Below are positions 12,779 to 25,137 of a stretch of 64,000 nt of DNA, piece after piece. Within the stretch, counting starts at the first letter, position 1, and each line of letters begins with the position of its first letter. Under the pieces are notes generated by a model that worked only from the letters and a program-made list of their open reading frames with translations, was not told where the DNA came from and searched no databases. Source of the DNA: Archegozetes longisetosus (taxonomy: Eukaryota > Arthropoda > Arachnida > Sarcoptiformes > Trhypochthoniidae); contig JAEMBT020000005.1 of the NCBI GenBank assembly GCA_018873245.2, forward strand, positions 9,808,001 to 9,872,000. The letters are read 5' to 3'. A program made the position numbers and the translations under genes.

Positions 12779-14077
12779 TCAATGTTTGACCAAATCTTCA
12801 AATAGTTCCGTAACTTTAGTTATGCTTTTCGATGACTGTATTCTTTTAGACATTTTATTTAACTTCGAGGCAAGTTTTTCATCATTCAATAGTATTTCAA
12901 TACTTTCAAGTAATTGAGTTTCTGTGTATTGATATGGGTCGAGTCTTATACCAAATCCTTTCTCTTGTATTCTCTGTGCGTTATCGAACTGGTCATTAAA
13001 TAGTGGCATCACAATCATTGGTTTACCGAAATATAAACTTTCAGTAAAAGTATTATTTCCGCCATGAGTTATGACCAGATCTACAAGTGCTAAGACTTTG
13101 ATTTGTGGAACAGTTTTCTCGCCCCACATATTGTCTGCCAATTCGTACTCTTCATGAAGAGGACCTTTTGATACAATAAATCGATGTTTAGATTTAGATA
13201 GTATTGAAACAAATCTCTTCATTAGCTCAATGTCTGCACAACCAATTGTTCCCATTGACAGATAAATCAATTTTCCAGATTTATTCATCAACTTTTCTGG
13301 TATTTGAAAAGATTGTTCGTTTCCGGATCTTTTGAAACAATCAAATCGGCACCAATTCTTAGGCAATTGTCTTAAGTCTGTGTAATCGAGTTCTTCGGGA
13401 AACATATAAATGTTTAGATAAGGAGAAGGAATAGTAAACTTATTTTCAGGCAGAGAAGGATATCCCTTAGACATAATCCAATTATTAAAACTATTCCAAT
13501 TATCTCGAGTCGCCTCTTTCACTGCTTCTCTGAAAGCATTCCGTTCATTTTGGTATCCAGTCGATGGCAAACCTGAACCCGAAGGAGGAATCCTTTCATC
13601 ATCAAAAGCTCGCTCAGTATATAAAGGATTACAACTTATAGACCAAACCCATGGAACACCTGAATACATCAACGATGGCATGCAATACAAACTATCGATT
13701 ACTATGAGATCAGGTTTTATACGATTCGAAATTTCTTTCATAAAAGGATCAGATTTTTTGTACTGATCAGCCATTTCTTTTGCTATATTTTTTCCATAAT
13801 TCTTAATCTTCTCTATCGGTGGTTTTGATCCCAAAAGTCCGCTTTTGACGCACATCTCTGACCAGATTTTCACTGTATCTCCAACTATTTTGTTTTCTGA
13901 AAGTTCAATAATTTCTTCTTCAAATCCATAAATATTGAGTTTTTGTTTCCATTTATCACTTATAGCGAACACAATTCTATGTCCTCTATCTCTAAGAACC
14001 TCTGCGATGCCGATGCATGCGTTGACATGTCCGACAAAATCAACTGGAGCAAAAAGTATCGTTAACTTTTCAGGCAT
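12779..14077 (-). CDS. UDP-glycosyltransferase, soluble mite/bacterial-like type
   Basis: An intronless gene of 432 codons from the ATG at 14077 (MPEKLTILFAP). An upstream in-frame start at 14134 would add 19 residues, but MPEKL places the first beta strand where GT1 enzymes start. Such enzymes move a sugar from a UDP-sugar to small lipophilic acceptors and serve in detoxification. The sequence shows the N-terminal catalytic-type GHVN motif, the strand LIYLSMGTIG opening the C-terminal Rossmann half, and a donor-binding region ending in THGGNNTFTESLYFGKP then PLFNDQFDNAQR. There is no signal peptide and no C-terminal transmembrane anchor, unlike ER-resident animal UGTs. Intronless soluble UGTs of this form are known in spider mites, where acquisition from bacteria has been proposed. 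It stands alone and looks intact. Confidence 0.9.
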   Translation of the reverse strand: MPEKLTILFAPVDFVGHVNACIGIAEVLRDRGHRIVFAISDKWKQKLNIYGFEEEIIELSENKIVGDTVKIWSEMCVKSGLLGSKPPIEKIKNYGKNIAKEMADQYKKSDPFMKEISNRIKPDLIVIDSLYCMPSLMYSGVPWVWSISCNPLYTERAFDDERIPPSGSGLPSTGYQNERNAFREAVKEATRDNWNSFNNWIMSKGYPSLPENKFTIPSPYLNIYMFPEELDYTDLRQLPKNWCRFDCFKRSGNEQSFQIPEKLMNKSGKLIYLSMGTIGCADIELMKRFVSILSKSKHRFIVSKGPLHEEYELADNMWGEKTVPQIKVLALVDLVITHGGNNTFTESLYFGKPMIVMPLFNDQFDNAQRIQEKGFGIRLDPYQYTETQLLESIEILLNDEKLASKLNKMSKRIQSSKSITKVTELFEDLVKH

Positions 14078-14177
14078 TTTAATTACTGAAATCTGTTTCA
14101 CAATATTTCCCAACTTAATAAGATATCTAAACAACTACTTCGATCTCAAATATTACAAATATATGTGTATATTATAA

Positions 14178-16934
14178 AGCTTTTTATGTCACTTTTCAGA
14201 TATAGAACAGATATGTATTGAAGTACTAGTAGTGGTACTTATTCTCATTCCACTAGACTAATGTAATGTAGGTGTAATTCAAGACTCAATTTTCGTATAA
14301 ACTAAATATCTATCCCATGATTTGCAATCAGTATTTATTTCAGATTCTTCTCTAATGCAAGTCAGCACTAGTCAAATCTCTTGATTGGTTCACAAACTCT
14401 TTGTACTCTAGAACTAAAGAAAATTTATAATAAATTATCTTAAATTTTGAGTCAAGAAAAATTTTACTCTATTAAGTATCTTTCGAATTCATCGAACAAT
14501 ACCACAGCTATACTTAAATTTTCACTTACAGATGTTTGCGAACTTGTATACGATTTTAACTGAATGAAGTTATGTTAAAAGTCTAATGTTATCTCAAGTT
14601 TACTATCAAATGCAAGAGTATGCTTGAAAATTTTGTACTTTAATCAGACTATCTCAATAGCTGGTAAAACTGATTTAAGTTTTATAAATAACTAGAGTAC
14701 ATTTGGATAATTTATTATAAGATATATAGCTTCGCAATAATCTATGTGAAAAGCCTTGGAATTAAGGAAATGTAATTTACGGAAATCAAAATCAAGTTTT
14801 TTAATCGTTGTGTGCAAGCTATCCATCAATTGAGAAATAAGTTAACCTTGACATAAAAATATAAATAGGCTGAGGAGACCTGAGCTATATTTTTAATTTC
14901 ATTTTATCTAATAACAGTGTAATTATTTTACGTCATTTACGTAAGGTCTAGCTCTTACAATTTCCGCGCTATATATCCGTTTTCCAAAAAACCACACATT
15001 AATCACTTTTTTGTCTGACATATTCGATTAATCATTGAGTGAGACACATCTCCTTCTTCACAATCTTTGTAGAACGCCATTTTGACCAAAAGTTAATCAT
15101 TTTTTATGTATAAATATCATAAATAAAATTGAGATTTGTTCTAAAATTGCATGCTTTTGGGATCTACTGGTCAATCCACACCTCTAAAGCAGTCGGTCAC
15201 CACAAGGCATTAAATACACTGACATAAATAGGGCGTGTATTATTCACATAAAGAGGTCAACTAATCTTTAAGCATCTCACACATAATTTTGAATAAATGC
15301 ATATTTTTCATTGCTCTATTCCTTATATTGATAAGTTTTTCAACGTGTGACATCGCTTTGAATCAATACAGGAGAATAGTGGGAAGACTAATTGACTCTA
15401 AAGTCAAGACATCAAAAACTTTAGTATAAAGCCCCTAAAGTTAATTTGAATAATATAATCATGTTTCGATTCATGCAATTTATTTGGAAGAAATTAGTTA
15501 AATTTTTGAATAGAAATCATAATAACCATTTTTTGTAAAACTTTCCACATTTTAATCTTTATAGTGATTGAATTTGTTGATTAACTTATTTTCAAGTTCA
15601 GTTCTACATTCACTAAAATATTAATTTTTCAATAGTATCAAAAGGTTGAGTGTATCAACTAAAAACTCATCATGTTCCTGCTTAGCTTTGAAATATTTCA
15701 TATTCTTTGTCCAACTGTCTATTCAGGGCTCATAAAGTTCTTCGCCTTATTTTTATGGATAAATAGAAATGTTCGCATAACAGCACATTTCTGATTGCTT
15801 TACATAATTATAGATTGACTAGGAATAGGCCCGCCAAATGACGGGCCAAATATAGGGTACAAAATTTCAATAAATTTCAAATGTAAAAGTGAGTAAATAA
15901 AATTATTTAAAACCTTTAGCATAAACTATCATAGTATTTGATTGATATGAAAATTGTATCAAAAATACACATACATTTTTTACTTTAATTTTAGTGAAAA
16001 TCCATGATTAAAAGTAGTTTATAGGTTTAGCTGAGTTGAAATCTCTGTCAAGCATTATAGTCAATGCCAGAAATTGCTTAAAATTTATTTTGATTTTTAG
16101 TTTTGCGATTAAATTTAAACACATCAAAATTTGTAGAAATATTTTATTGTTTTGAAACTCTCAAATATTCTCAGTTGAAGTCTTAATAATAATCTTACAC
16201 TTTCCTAATTATTAAGTTTGTTGTGCATATTGATCAATAATTTTAACAAAATTTTAAGACTTAAGCATAATTTTATTCATTTGTCAACTCAGAAACAAGA
16301 TTAGTTAAATTTGTATGCAATTGAATGAACGCAATACAAACTTTTTTATATCTTTAGTCAACATATTATTTGGTTAACTTAAAATCAATAACAAAATCTG
16401 AAAAGTTCTAAAAAATTAATTTTTTCAAAGTTCTTAATGAAATGAAGATTTCTTACTCAAAATTTTTTAATTAAATTATCAAACAATCTAAACACAGGTT
16501 CACTATGAATTGACTCATCATTCAGGTTTAAATTGTAAAAAAGTAAAATAAAAATGGGCGAAATATCTATGGTTAACCTATCAATCTTTAATAACATTAA
16601 ATTACATTAAATGACTTAATAATAACCTTATCTAAATATAAACAATACCAGAACTAACTTAAACTAATAAAATGTGAAATTTTACTATTTCCGAAAACTT
16701 ATCAATATTAGATCAGATAACAATACAATCTACAGTAGAATCTTCATAAATATAACTATTAGAAATTAAACGTTTCGATCAACAATACAGTTTTTTAATT
16801 ACTGATGTAGCCAGTGGCCACTTTCAACAACCATAATACCCTATCTCGAGCCCACAAGTCACGATGAGCCTAATGATACCAATATTTGATGCCTACGACC
16901 ACCACAGATTGAGATTTTAAGATGTCAAACAAAC
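14178..16934. other. Intergenic AT-rich region
   Basis: No coding, RNA or repeat feature could be supported over this 2.7-kb stretch beyond simple AT-rich sequence. Confidence 0.4.
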
Positions 16935-17508
16935 GATTATATGCCGCTTGCGCGAAAGTCGTTTAAGCGAAAGCCATTTGCGCGAAAGCCACTTAAGAGA
17001 AAAATCACTTGAGCGAAAGTCTTTTGCGCGAAAGCTTTTTAAGCGAAAATTATTACTTATAACTTTGCTAAATCATTTTTATAAAGAGGCTATAAAGTAT
17101 CTTTCTGATCGATCTTAATTTCAAGTCATTTTTGGTTACAATATATAGAGATCAAAAATAACTTAAATAAGAAACATTTATCAACTAATAATATTCATAA
17201 TGTAATACAAAACAATTAAGTAGGAAGAATGTAATTTGTGATTCAATTAAATATTATATGTGAAGTAACATCTAAAAATTCAAGAATAGTAGATCTGCTA
17301 TTTGAATAAGGACTAGTCTCTCAATTCTCTAATTAATTATAGCTCTAAAGAAGAAAATATAAACAGATATTAGAATCATTGTAAATAAAATGTTTTTCGC
17401 TGAAATGGCTTTCGCTTAAATATAATTTCGCTTAAGTAGCTTTCGCTCAACTGGCTTTCGCGCAAGTGGGTTTCGCCTGAGTGGGTTTCGCTCAAGTGAT
17501 AAGACACC
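16935..17508. mobile_element. Foldback-like element with subrepeat-built inverted ends
   Basis: The left end carries about six tandem degenerate units of 15-17 bases around the core GCGCGAAAGYC/TTAAGCGAAAGC. The right end carries the same units inverted (GGCTTTCGCGCAAGTGG and similar). The 9-mer CAAACAAAC flanks the element on both sides (16926-16934 and 17509-17517). Terminal inverted repeats made of short tandem units plus a 9-bp duplication are the hallmark of Foldback elements. The AT-rich middle has no ORF. Confidence 0.6.
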
Positions 17509-17689
17509 CAAACAAACACATACAGTCAGGTTTATTTTGAACGTGATAAAATTCTATGGGATCGCTTTCAATCCCCACACACTGGAAATTAAGTGTTGAG
17601 TCTAAGACTCGATTAAATTCCATTCCGTGGACGTTAATTTACAAGATATATATGCGTATAAAAATTTACTGGTTTAGTTCTTACTGGTT

Positions 17690-17780
17690 TACTTTGACTA
17701 TCTAATGGTCAAAGTATCAAAAGTTTCTATTTGCTTATGTATAATAGTTCTGTTACTTTGACCATTAGATGGTCAAAGTA
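17690..17780. repeat. Pair of 27-bp palindromes, a possible mini-MITE
   Basis: Two near-identical 27-base palindromes of the form TACTTTGACNATNNANTGGTCAAAGTA lie at 17690-17716 and 17754-17780. Each reads nearly the same on both strands, and the two copies are inverted relative to each other with one base difference. They may be the palindromic ends of a 91-base element or paired binding sites. Confidence 0.45.
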
Positions 17781-18245
17781 TCTAGTTTTTGTTTTATATC
17801 TATTTGTTAAACTAAAGGTTATAATTAAATTTGTGTGTGTGTTTTTTTGTTTATTTTTATTTTTATTTTTTGACAATACAACATCATTGTAATAGATATG
17901 GCCTAATAAATATTATGAACAATACTATACATCAACAAAGCTTAAAATCATATGTGATGTTTGATTTTCAAAATCTGCATTTTTGTTATATCAAAAATCA
18001 GGAATAAGATAACTCTCAAAAAATTACTTAAAAAATAAAAAGTTCGAGATGAGATAAAAATGCTACAGAGCTACCTCTTTCCGAACTAAGATTCCATTTT
18101 TGAAATATCTAAAGTTCTTATATTAAGCAAGTTTATGTCTTTTAAAGAACAGATAACATCCACGAAACAACAATCTCTCCTAGCTTTCGGCAGATATGTT
18201 ATAGAAATCTTATTATGTTAGTTTTAAATGAAAATTCATAAAATA

Positions 18246-19093
18246 CAGTAAACTGCCATTTATATCCCTGCCGTTACATTCCCTCTGCCGATATTATCCT
18301 GCATTTCTCAAAACATAAAAAGTTTTCATTTCTATTGACTACCATTAGTATCCCTCTGCCGTTAGTATCCCTTTACTCATAAAAAATCATCGGCAACACT
18401 CCCTCAGTGTTCCTACAGTGAGTTAGTATATAACTTTCGGTAAATAAGTGCAAATTTGTTTTAAAACAAAATTTGAGAACTTTTACTATAAAAATATCTT
18501 GAAATACGTTTAATATTAATGAAATAAAAATATTAATCGCTCTCATCAACAAACCCCATTTTGATGCCATAAAACCCAGTATCTTTAGTCAAACTATACG
18601 ATTTTTTACAATTTTCACATTGGAATATATATCCTATTTTACTGTTTCGCTTATAACGCGAATATATCACTTTATCTATACTTAAAAAATCAATTATAAA
18701 ATTGTAAAAGTCATATAATTTAAATAATAACTGTACAGTGGATTCAATTTGTTTCAATTATTTCTCAGACTAATTTTTTTATAACATATCCCAAGCCATC
18801 AATAGTCAGACCCGTCATATTGTTTATGAAATGTGTATATGTCCGATAAGGTTAGTTTATAATTGGTATACTCATTTCTTCAAAATTTATTTTAAAATAT
18901 TTTTGTTGATAGCTATTGTATATCTAAGATAGTGAAATACTTCGTGTGATTTGGTTTCATGCATTAATTCCCAGAGGATATGAACCTGCTTTTATTTTTA
19001 TTTGTAACCGAAATTGTATTGCAAGATAAGACATTGTAGGAACACTGAGGGAGTGTTGCCAAAACATCCATGGACAATAATGGCAGTTTACTG
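18246..19093. mobile_element. Pogo-like non-autonomous element, interrupted
   Basis: The ends are CAGTAAACTGCCATT, a perfect 15-base inverted repeat, each flanked by TA (18244-18245 and 19094-19095) as in pogo/Tigger elements. The left part holds repeats of ATCCCTCTGCCGTTAGTATC. The middle is occupied by a second element at 18392-19060. Confidence 0.6.
18392..19060 (-). mobile_element. Probable Merlin-type relic nested in the pogo-like element
   Basis: The termini are GGCAACACTCCCTCAGTGTT in inverted orientation, about 27 bases and nearly perfect. Flanks are AAAATCATC on the left and AAAACATCC on the right, alike apart from a one-base slip, consistent with an 8-9 bp target duplication. A minus-strand frame at 18533-18757 contains IGYIFQCENCKKSYSL followed by TGFYG. 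This resembles the zinc-ribbon half of IS1595/Merlin transposases (CxxC then GT-F-x-G). The catalytic domain is gone. Confidence 0.4.
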
Positions 19094-20155
19094 TATTTGA
19101 TCAGTTAAAGCAAGTTTTTGGATTCTTATTATATAGTCAAACAGCTAATCATCATAACAAAAACTTAATTTGTTTGAAATAGTATTATTAAAAGCTTTTT
19201 TAATACCATCAGCTCGAGTTAGAAGCAATTCATCTTTCGTTTTTGAAGAGAGTCTTATGTTTAAGATTATGAGTATAAAATAACATAGAAGACTACTTTT
19301 AACTTCAGATTCATATGGTTCATAGTTAGCAATAGTGATCATTTGAATAACATGTAAATTATTAACATGTTATGATTTTTTGTTTTAATACTATTAAAAC
19401 ATTTGACGATAAGAGTTATGGAAAACTTATCTCTATATTGTTTTCCATTAGTTATGAGCTCAATAATTAAGTTAAATCAAAATTGTTGAATGTATAATTT
19501 TCAGTATTTTAGTCTTAAAAGTAAGACTCCTCTTCAAAAATAATATTCTCTTTTGTTCCATGGATATCAAATATTGATCGATAAGCACTTAATGACAACA
19601 ATATTTTTACAGATTTAATGATCTGAAACGATATCAACTTTAATAGCATGTACTCTAAGTACTTAACAAAGATATCTCGAAAACATTAGTTCTTTTCGGT
19701 TGTATTTAAACAAACATTTGCGTGTTTAATAACTTAGAATTTCGCAATATGCAAGTTCTAAGTAGTATAGAAAATAAATAAATCAGTGACTGATCGATAT
19801 TTTTCATTAAAAACGACAAATAAAGCGATCATATTTCAAGCTACTTTTGTGCTTATTTCAACGTTCATTATTGGATATAAATTATATACAGGTATATGTG
19901 ATATGGAATCTATATTATGGTAAACAATATATCTATATTATAATGATTATTAAAATATAACTACATTGAGCTTAATATTTTATTTCGGTAATACTTTATG
20001 TGTGTATGCAGCACACAGAAGTAAAACTGCAACTAAAATTGTACTCACAAGAACGTTTCATGTTAGTTTGATTCACTTTTTAAGAATGAGCAATTTTTCT
20101 TAATACTACGAAACGATTTGCTCAACACTTTGAGATATTCTGTCATATTCTACTA

Positions 20156-22832
20156 ATGTCACTCAAGTCGAAAATAATTATGTCTTATATTATTGCTGTT
20201 TGTTCACCAATTTTGACTCGTTTTAACCAATTTCGACTTATTTTGAGAAAAACTATTGGAGAGTATTGTTCAATATCGCTTTTTAAAATCTTCAAAATAT
20301 TCATTTCAATTGTTTTCATATATCAAAGCGTTTCACTATCAATCGACTACTTGAAATATCAAACTGTGACTGACTTAAAATCGGCAGAAAAGAGATCTGG
20401 GAATTATCCAGCTGTAAGTTTATGTATTAAAACTAAATATGAAATTTCAAGATTTAGTTCAGAAAGAACTGAAAAATCAACGATAAGCGACTATTTTGGA
20501 AAAATGGTTTGTTCAATCCTTTCAACTGATGGTAAGAAAAGTCTTGCTCAAAGAGTTTTAGACAATGATTAAGAATATAGACTGAGTTCGAAGTCTTAAG
20601 GTTTCCATTTTTCAATTATTGATTGTATATTTGATTTTGACTCCTCAAAAAGTCCTTTTTGAAAACTTTTGTAGATTTGTCAATAACAGAAGCTGATTGT
20701 GACGCTATATCTGTTATTTTCGAAAGTTATTCTCCTTTTGGCCATAAATGTGTGACTATATTCGGTTACTCAGAGAAAATGAAATTTCCTCTAAAAGGTA
20801 CTCGCGTTACAACGATAAACTTATACAAAGATGTGAATACTTTTGTTTTGATACATCAAAATACGACACCTCCTCATATGTATACAAATATGTTGAGAGG
20901 CGGTAAAAGAGGCTTCAGTTTAATTAACTATTCAATGACTAGAGAATATTTACTATCATTCCCATATCAAACAAACTGTTATAACTATCGAATGGATTCA
21001 TATTCTTACATATCAAGAGAAGACTGTATTGTAAAATACTTTCAAAGAAAAGAGTTTGAGAAATGTGGTTGCAATAAAAAATGGCTTTATTATAATCCTA
21101 AGAATGTAACTAACGTTAAAGTTTGTTCGCAATCAAATAAATGCCATTTCGATCATCAATTCAGTCAACCGTTTTGGATAGTATTTGCAGTAAAGGTTGT
21201 TACAATGAATATTATGAAAGTCATATCACTGGAAAAAATACTTTTAAAGATCCATCTATTCAGTATCAAAGATCGCTCAGAATTCAGAAGAAAAACAGAA
21301 ATGAGATGTCAATCACTCATTTACCAAAAATGGATTTAATAGAATATTTTTGTTCAATTGCTGGACTTTTCTCGATGTGGTTTGGAATAAGTCTATTTCA
21401 TTTGGCTCTATCTCTTTATGGAAGAGTGACTCATTCACTTGTAGAATATTTTCATTGTTTCGATTCAGCGATCAGAATACGCTCTTCACTAATGTATTGT
21501 GTCCAAGTTCTGAAATTGAAAAAAAAATTCAAATGGTTTGTTATTTTGATCTACTCAACAATAATGTTCTATCAGATATCAAATATAGTTGATAATTATT
21601 TGCAATACAAAACATTGACACGATTTGAAATAAGTCAGAGACAGACAAATCCGAGAGTAATTTTGGGGTTTATGCCTCGTTTGATAGATTTGCAACGATT
21701 AATGGAAATTTATCCTGAGATAGAAAGAGATAAAGATTATATTAAAAGTAGATCAGAAAAAAATTATTCAATTCAGATTATGAAAATCATGAGAGTTTGT
21801 TATAAATATTTAATGAATTTAATAGTTGAATCGAGATTAAAAGAACTTCATGAAATAACTTATACAAACCGTTTAATTAAATCATGTAAATTATTAAAAA
21901 ATCAACAAATATTCGATTGCTCTCATGCTATTAATGGAATGATTATGAAGAGAAATGGTATAAATCATCTTACGTTTGCTCCTAATTTAAGCACAAGATC
22001 AATGAATTCATTTGAGGGCAATGCCTGTTGTGATGAAATTATAGATAAAATCGAATTAATTTTTGATGGGATTGGAATTATGCAAGTCTTTTTTGGAAGC
22101 TGCAAATCATTTTTTAGCAGTACTGAGACTTTCCTAATTGATCGAAATTCGAGAACTCAAATTGGATTCACTTCTTTTACACTAAAAGTGTTAAAGAATT
22201 CAGAATATGACTGTTTTGAGGAAAAAGAAATTAGGCATTTACCAAATTATTCCTATGAGAGCTGTACCTTCGATTGCTTACTAATGAATGCGAATAAAAC
22301 TTATGGTTGTTTACCAACTGTCAGCCTTCCGTTCTATGTTGACTTCGAATTACATCTTATCTCTTATGGATATAGATTTTGTAATCTATCAATGAATATC
22401 AAAGATGAATATTCATTTTGGCGAAAATGCTCAAGTATGTGCAAACCTGAATGTCAATCAACTCGTTTTAATGTCAATATTAAGACAGGCAAATCTTCAA
22501 AGAGAATGGATCAAACTATTTTGGAAATATTTCCACTAAAATCACCTCATTTTGAATATACAGAGACTTTGAATATGGATCTCAATCAATTGATATATAA
22601 CTGCGGTGGAATTCTCGGTTTATGGTTCGGTTTATCGCCATTAAGTATTGATGATTTGGTCAAAAGCGTGCGATTGAGTTCTGGTATACTGAAGTCTAAA
22701 ATTGTTGGATCGATTCTGATTACTTCTACACTTTTATTGAAGTTCATTCGAATAATCATTGAAGCCTGGAACAACTTAAAGCGTGTTCGTTTGCTGGAAA
22801 CAATAACTTTCAGATTCATTCACGTAAATTAG
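20156..22832 (+). CDS. DEG/ENaC channel with two channel modules in one frame
   Basis: Three exons: 20156-20531, 20675-21105 and 21165-22832. The introns are 143 and 59 bases (GTAAGA...TTTTGTAG and GTAACT...TTCAG). Splicing gives one frame of 824 residues. Module 1 has TM1 at about 42-62, a Cys-rich ectodomain and TM2 at about 327-356 with the filter-type motif GLFSMWFGISLF. Without any stop, module 2 follows: TM1 at about 392-415, an ectodomain with Cys pairs and TM2 at about 748-772 with LGLWFGLSPLS. A further hydrophobic stretch lies at about 781-806. DEG/ENaC proteins are sodium-selective or cation channels built as trimers of two-TM subunits (mechano- or chemosensory 'pickpocket' type in arthropods). 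A tandem concatemer is unusual. Alternatives are two adjacent genes with an unseen start near 21490, or a decaying locus. Confidence 0.75.
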
Positions 22833-23929
<1,097 letters not shown>

Positions 23930-24315
23930 CAAAAAATAAAATTACGCTAGAAGTTTAAAAGTTTTTTACAATTCTTCAGAAAATGACTAACAATGAGCTA
24001 CTTTTACGCTATTTTTATGCAGTGATCTAAAGGTGCGTTTACACGATGCGATATTCATCGCACATTGCATGCGATATTCATCGCTGCAATTTATTGCATC
24101 GTGTAAATGGGAAATTGAAGCGATAGACATCGCATAGGTGTTGATATTATTTCTACTTTTGCAACTAAATTGTGGCAATCTCGCATCTGATTGGATGTTG
24201 AAATTACATTTGTTTTCATAGCCTTCCTTACTTCAAAAAGTATAAACAACACGTGTTTTAGATTTTGTAAATAAACAAAGTTTAATATTAATTGTATTGA
24301 GTTAATTGCTTTTAA

Positions 24316-25044
24316 ATGGGGCTAACTTTTGAACAAGAAGAACAAATTATTGGGTTATATTATGATAATGCGAATTTATGGAATCCCAAAGATAAAAATT
24401 ATAAAAACAAGCAATTGAGACAGAAAAAATTAGAAGAGTTTTGCTCCATTATTGGAAATATTTCATGTGAGTCTGAGTTTGTATTGAGTTTTAATTGTTT
24501 AAAAATTTATGAAAATTTTGCTTAATTAGGTCAAGAAATTGCTCTAAAATTCCGTAATTTGAGAACTACTTTTGTTCGAGAGTACAAAAAGGTGTCTTTT
24601 CAAAAGTCTGGAGATGGAGCAGATACTGTATATGTTTCAAAGTGGAAACATTACAACAAACTTCTTTTCCTTCGCGATACAATTACTGCAGATGAAAGCC
24701 AATCAAATTTGAACACATCTCAAGAAATTAGCATTGATATCAATTCTGATGATACTGATTATACAATTACATCACTTGACGATATTCCATCGCCAAATAC
24801 CTCGACTTCTTCGTCACAGTCTGTTCGTAAAAAGAGAAAGCAGACAAACGAAAAGTCAGAATTGTATGAAATGGCTGCAAAAGTTTTGAGCACTCCTGAG
24901 GAAAAAGATGACGAAGAATTAGCTTTTTGTAGAAGTTTAGCAGCATCATTACGTCGTTTTGATCCACAAATAAAGGAAATAGTCAAACTCGAGTTACAGC
25001 AAGTAATTGTCCGCCACACTTACCCTCAATATTATCAATCTTAA
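24316..25044 (+). CDS. Harbinger-associated MADF-BESS DNA-binding protein
   Basis: Two exons, 24316-24466 and 24530-25044, joined across a 63-base intron (GTGAGT...TTAATTAG). They give 221 residues. Residues about 8-90 form a MADF (Myb/SANT-like) domain: the LYYDNANLWNPKDKNYKNK segment, then after the intron FRNLRTTFVREYKK and the terminal WKHYNKLLFL. A Ser/Asp-rich linker follows. Near the C-terminus, FCRSLAASLRRFDPQIKE...LELQQVI matches a BESS interaction motif. In Harbinger systems the Myb-like partner binds the element ends and brings the transposase into the nucleus. It is encoded convergently with the transposase and its stop lies 93 bases from the transposase stop. Confidence 0.88.
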
Positions 25045-25137
25045 TTCAATAGATCGAAAAGACTTGAGTTTAATTAAATTTTATTGAATATTGTTTTCAA
25101 ATTTAAGTTTTGCTCATTAAATTCTCGCTTCAAATTA

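Noticed and set aside
13935-14177. Plus-strand frame opposite the glycosyltransferase
   Set aside because: Antisense shadow of the conserved N-terminal coding sequence.
16935-17508. CRISPR-like array of short repeats
   Set aside because: The repeats are degenerate, contiguous and inverted at the two ends, with no spacers, and the DNA is eukaryotic.
20532-20674. Stops and frame change in the channel gene that suggest a pseudogene
   Set aside because: A GTAAGA...TTTTGTAG intron removes both stops and restores the frame exactly.
24467-24529. Frame break inside the MADF protein
   Set aside because: A 63-base GT-AG intron joins the two halves of the domain in frame.
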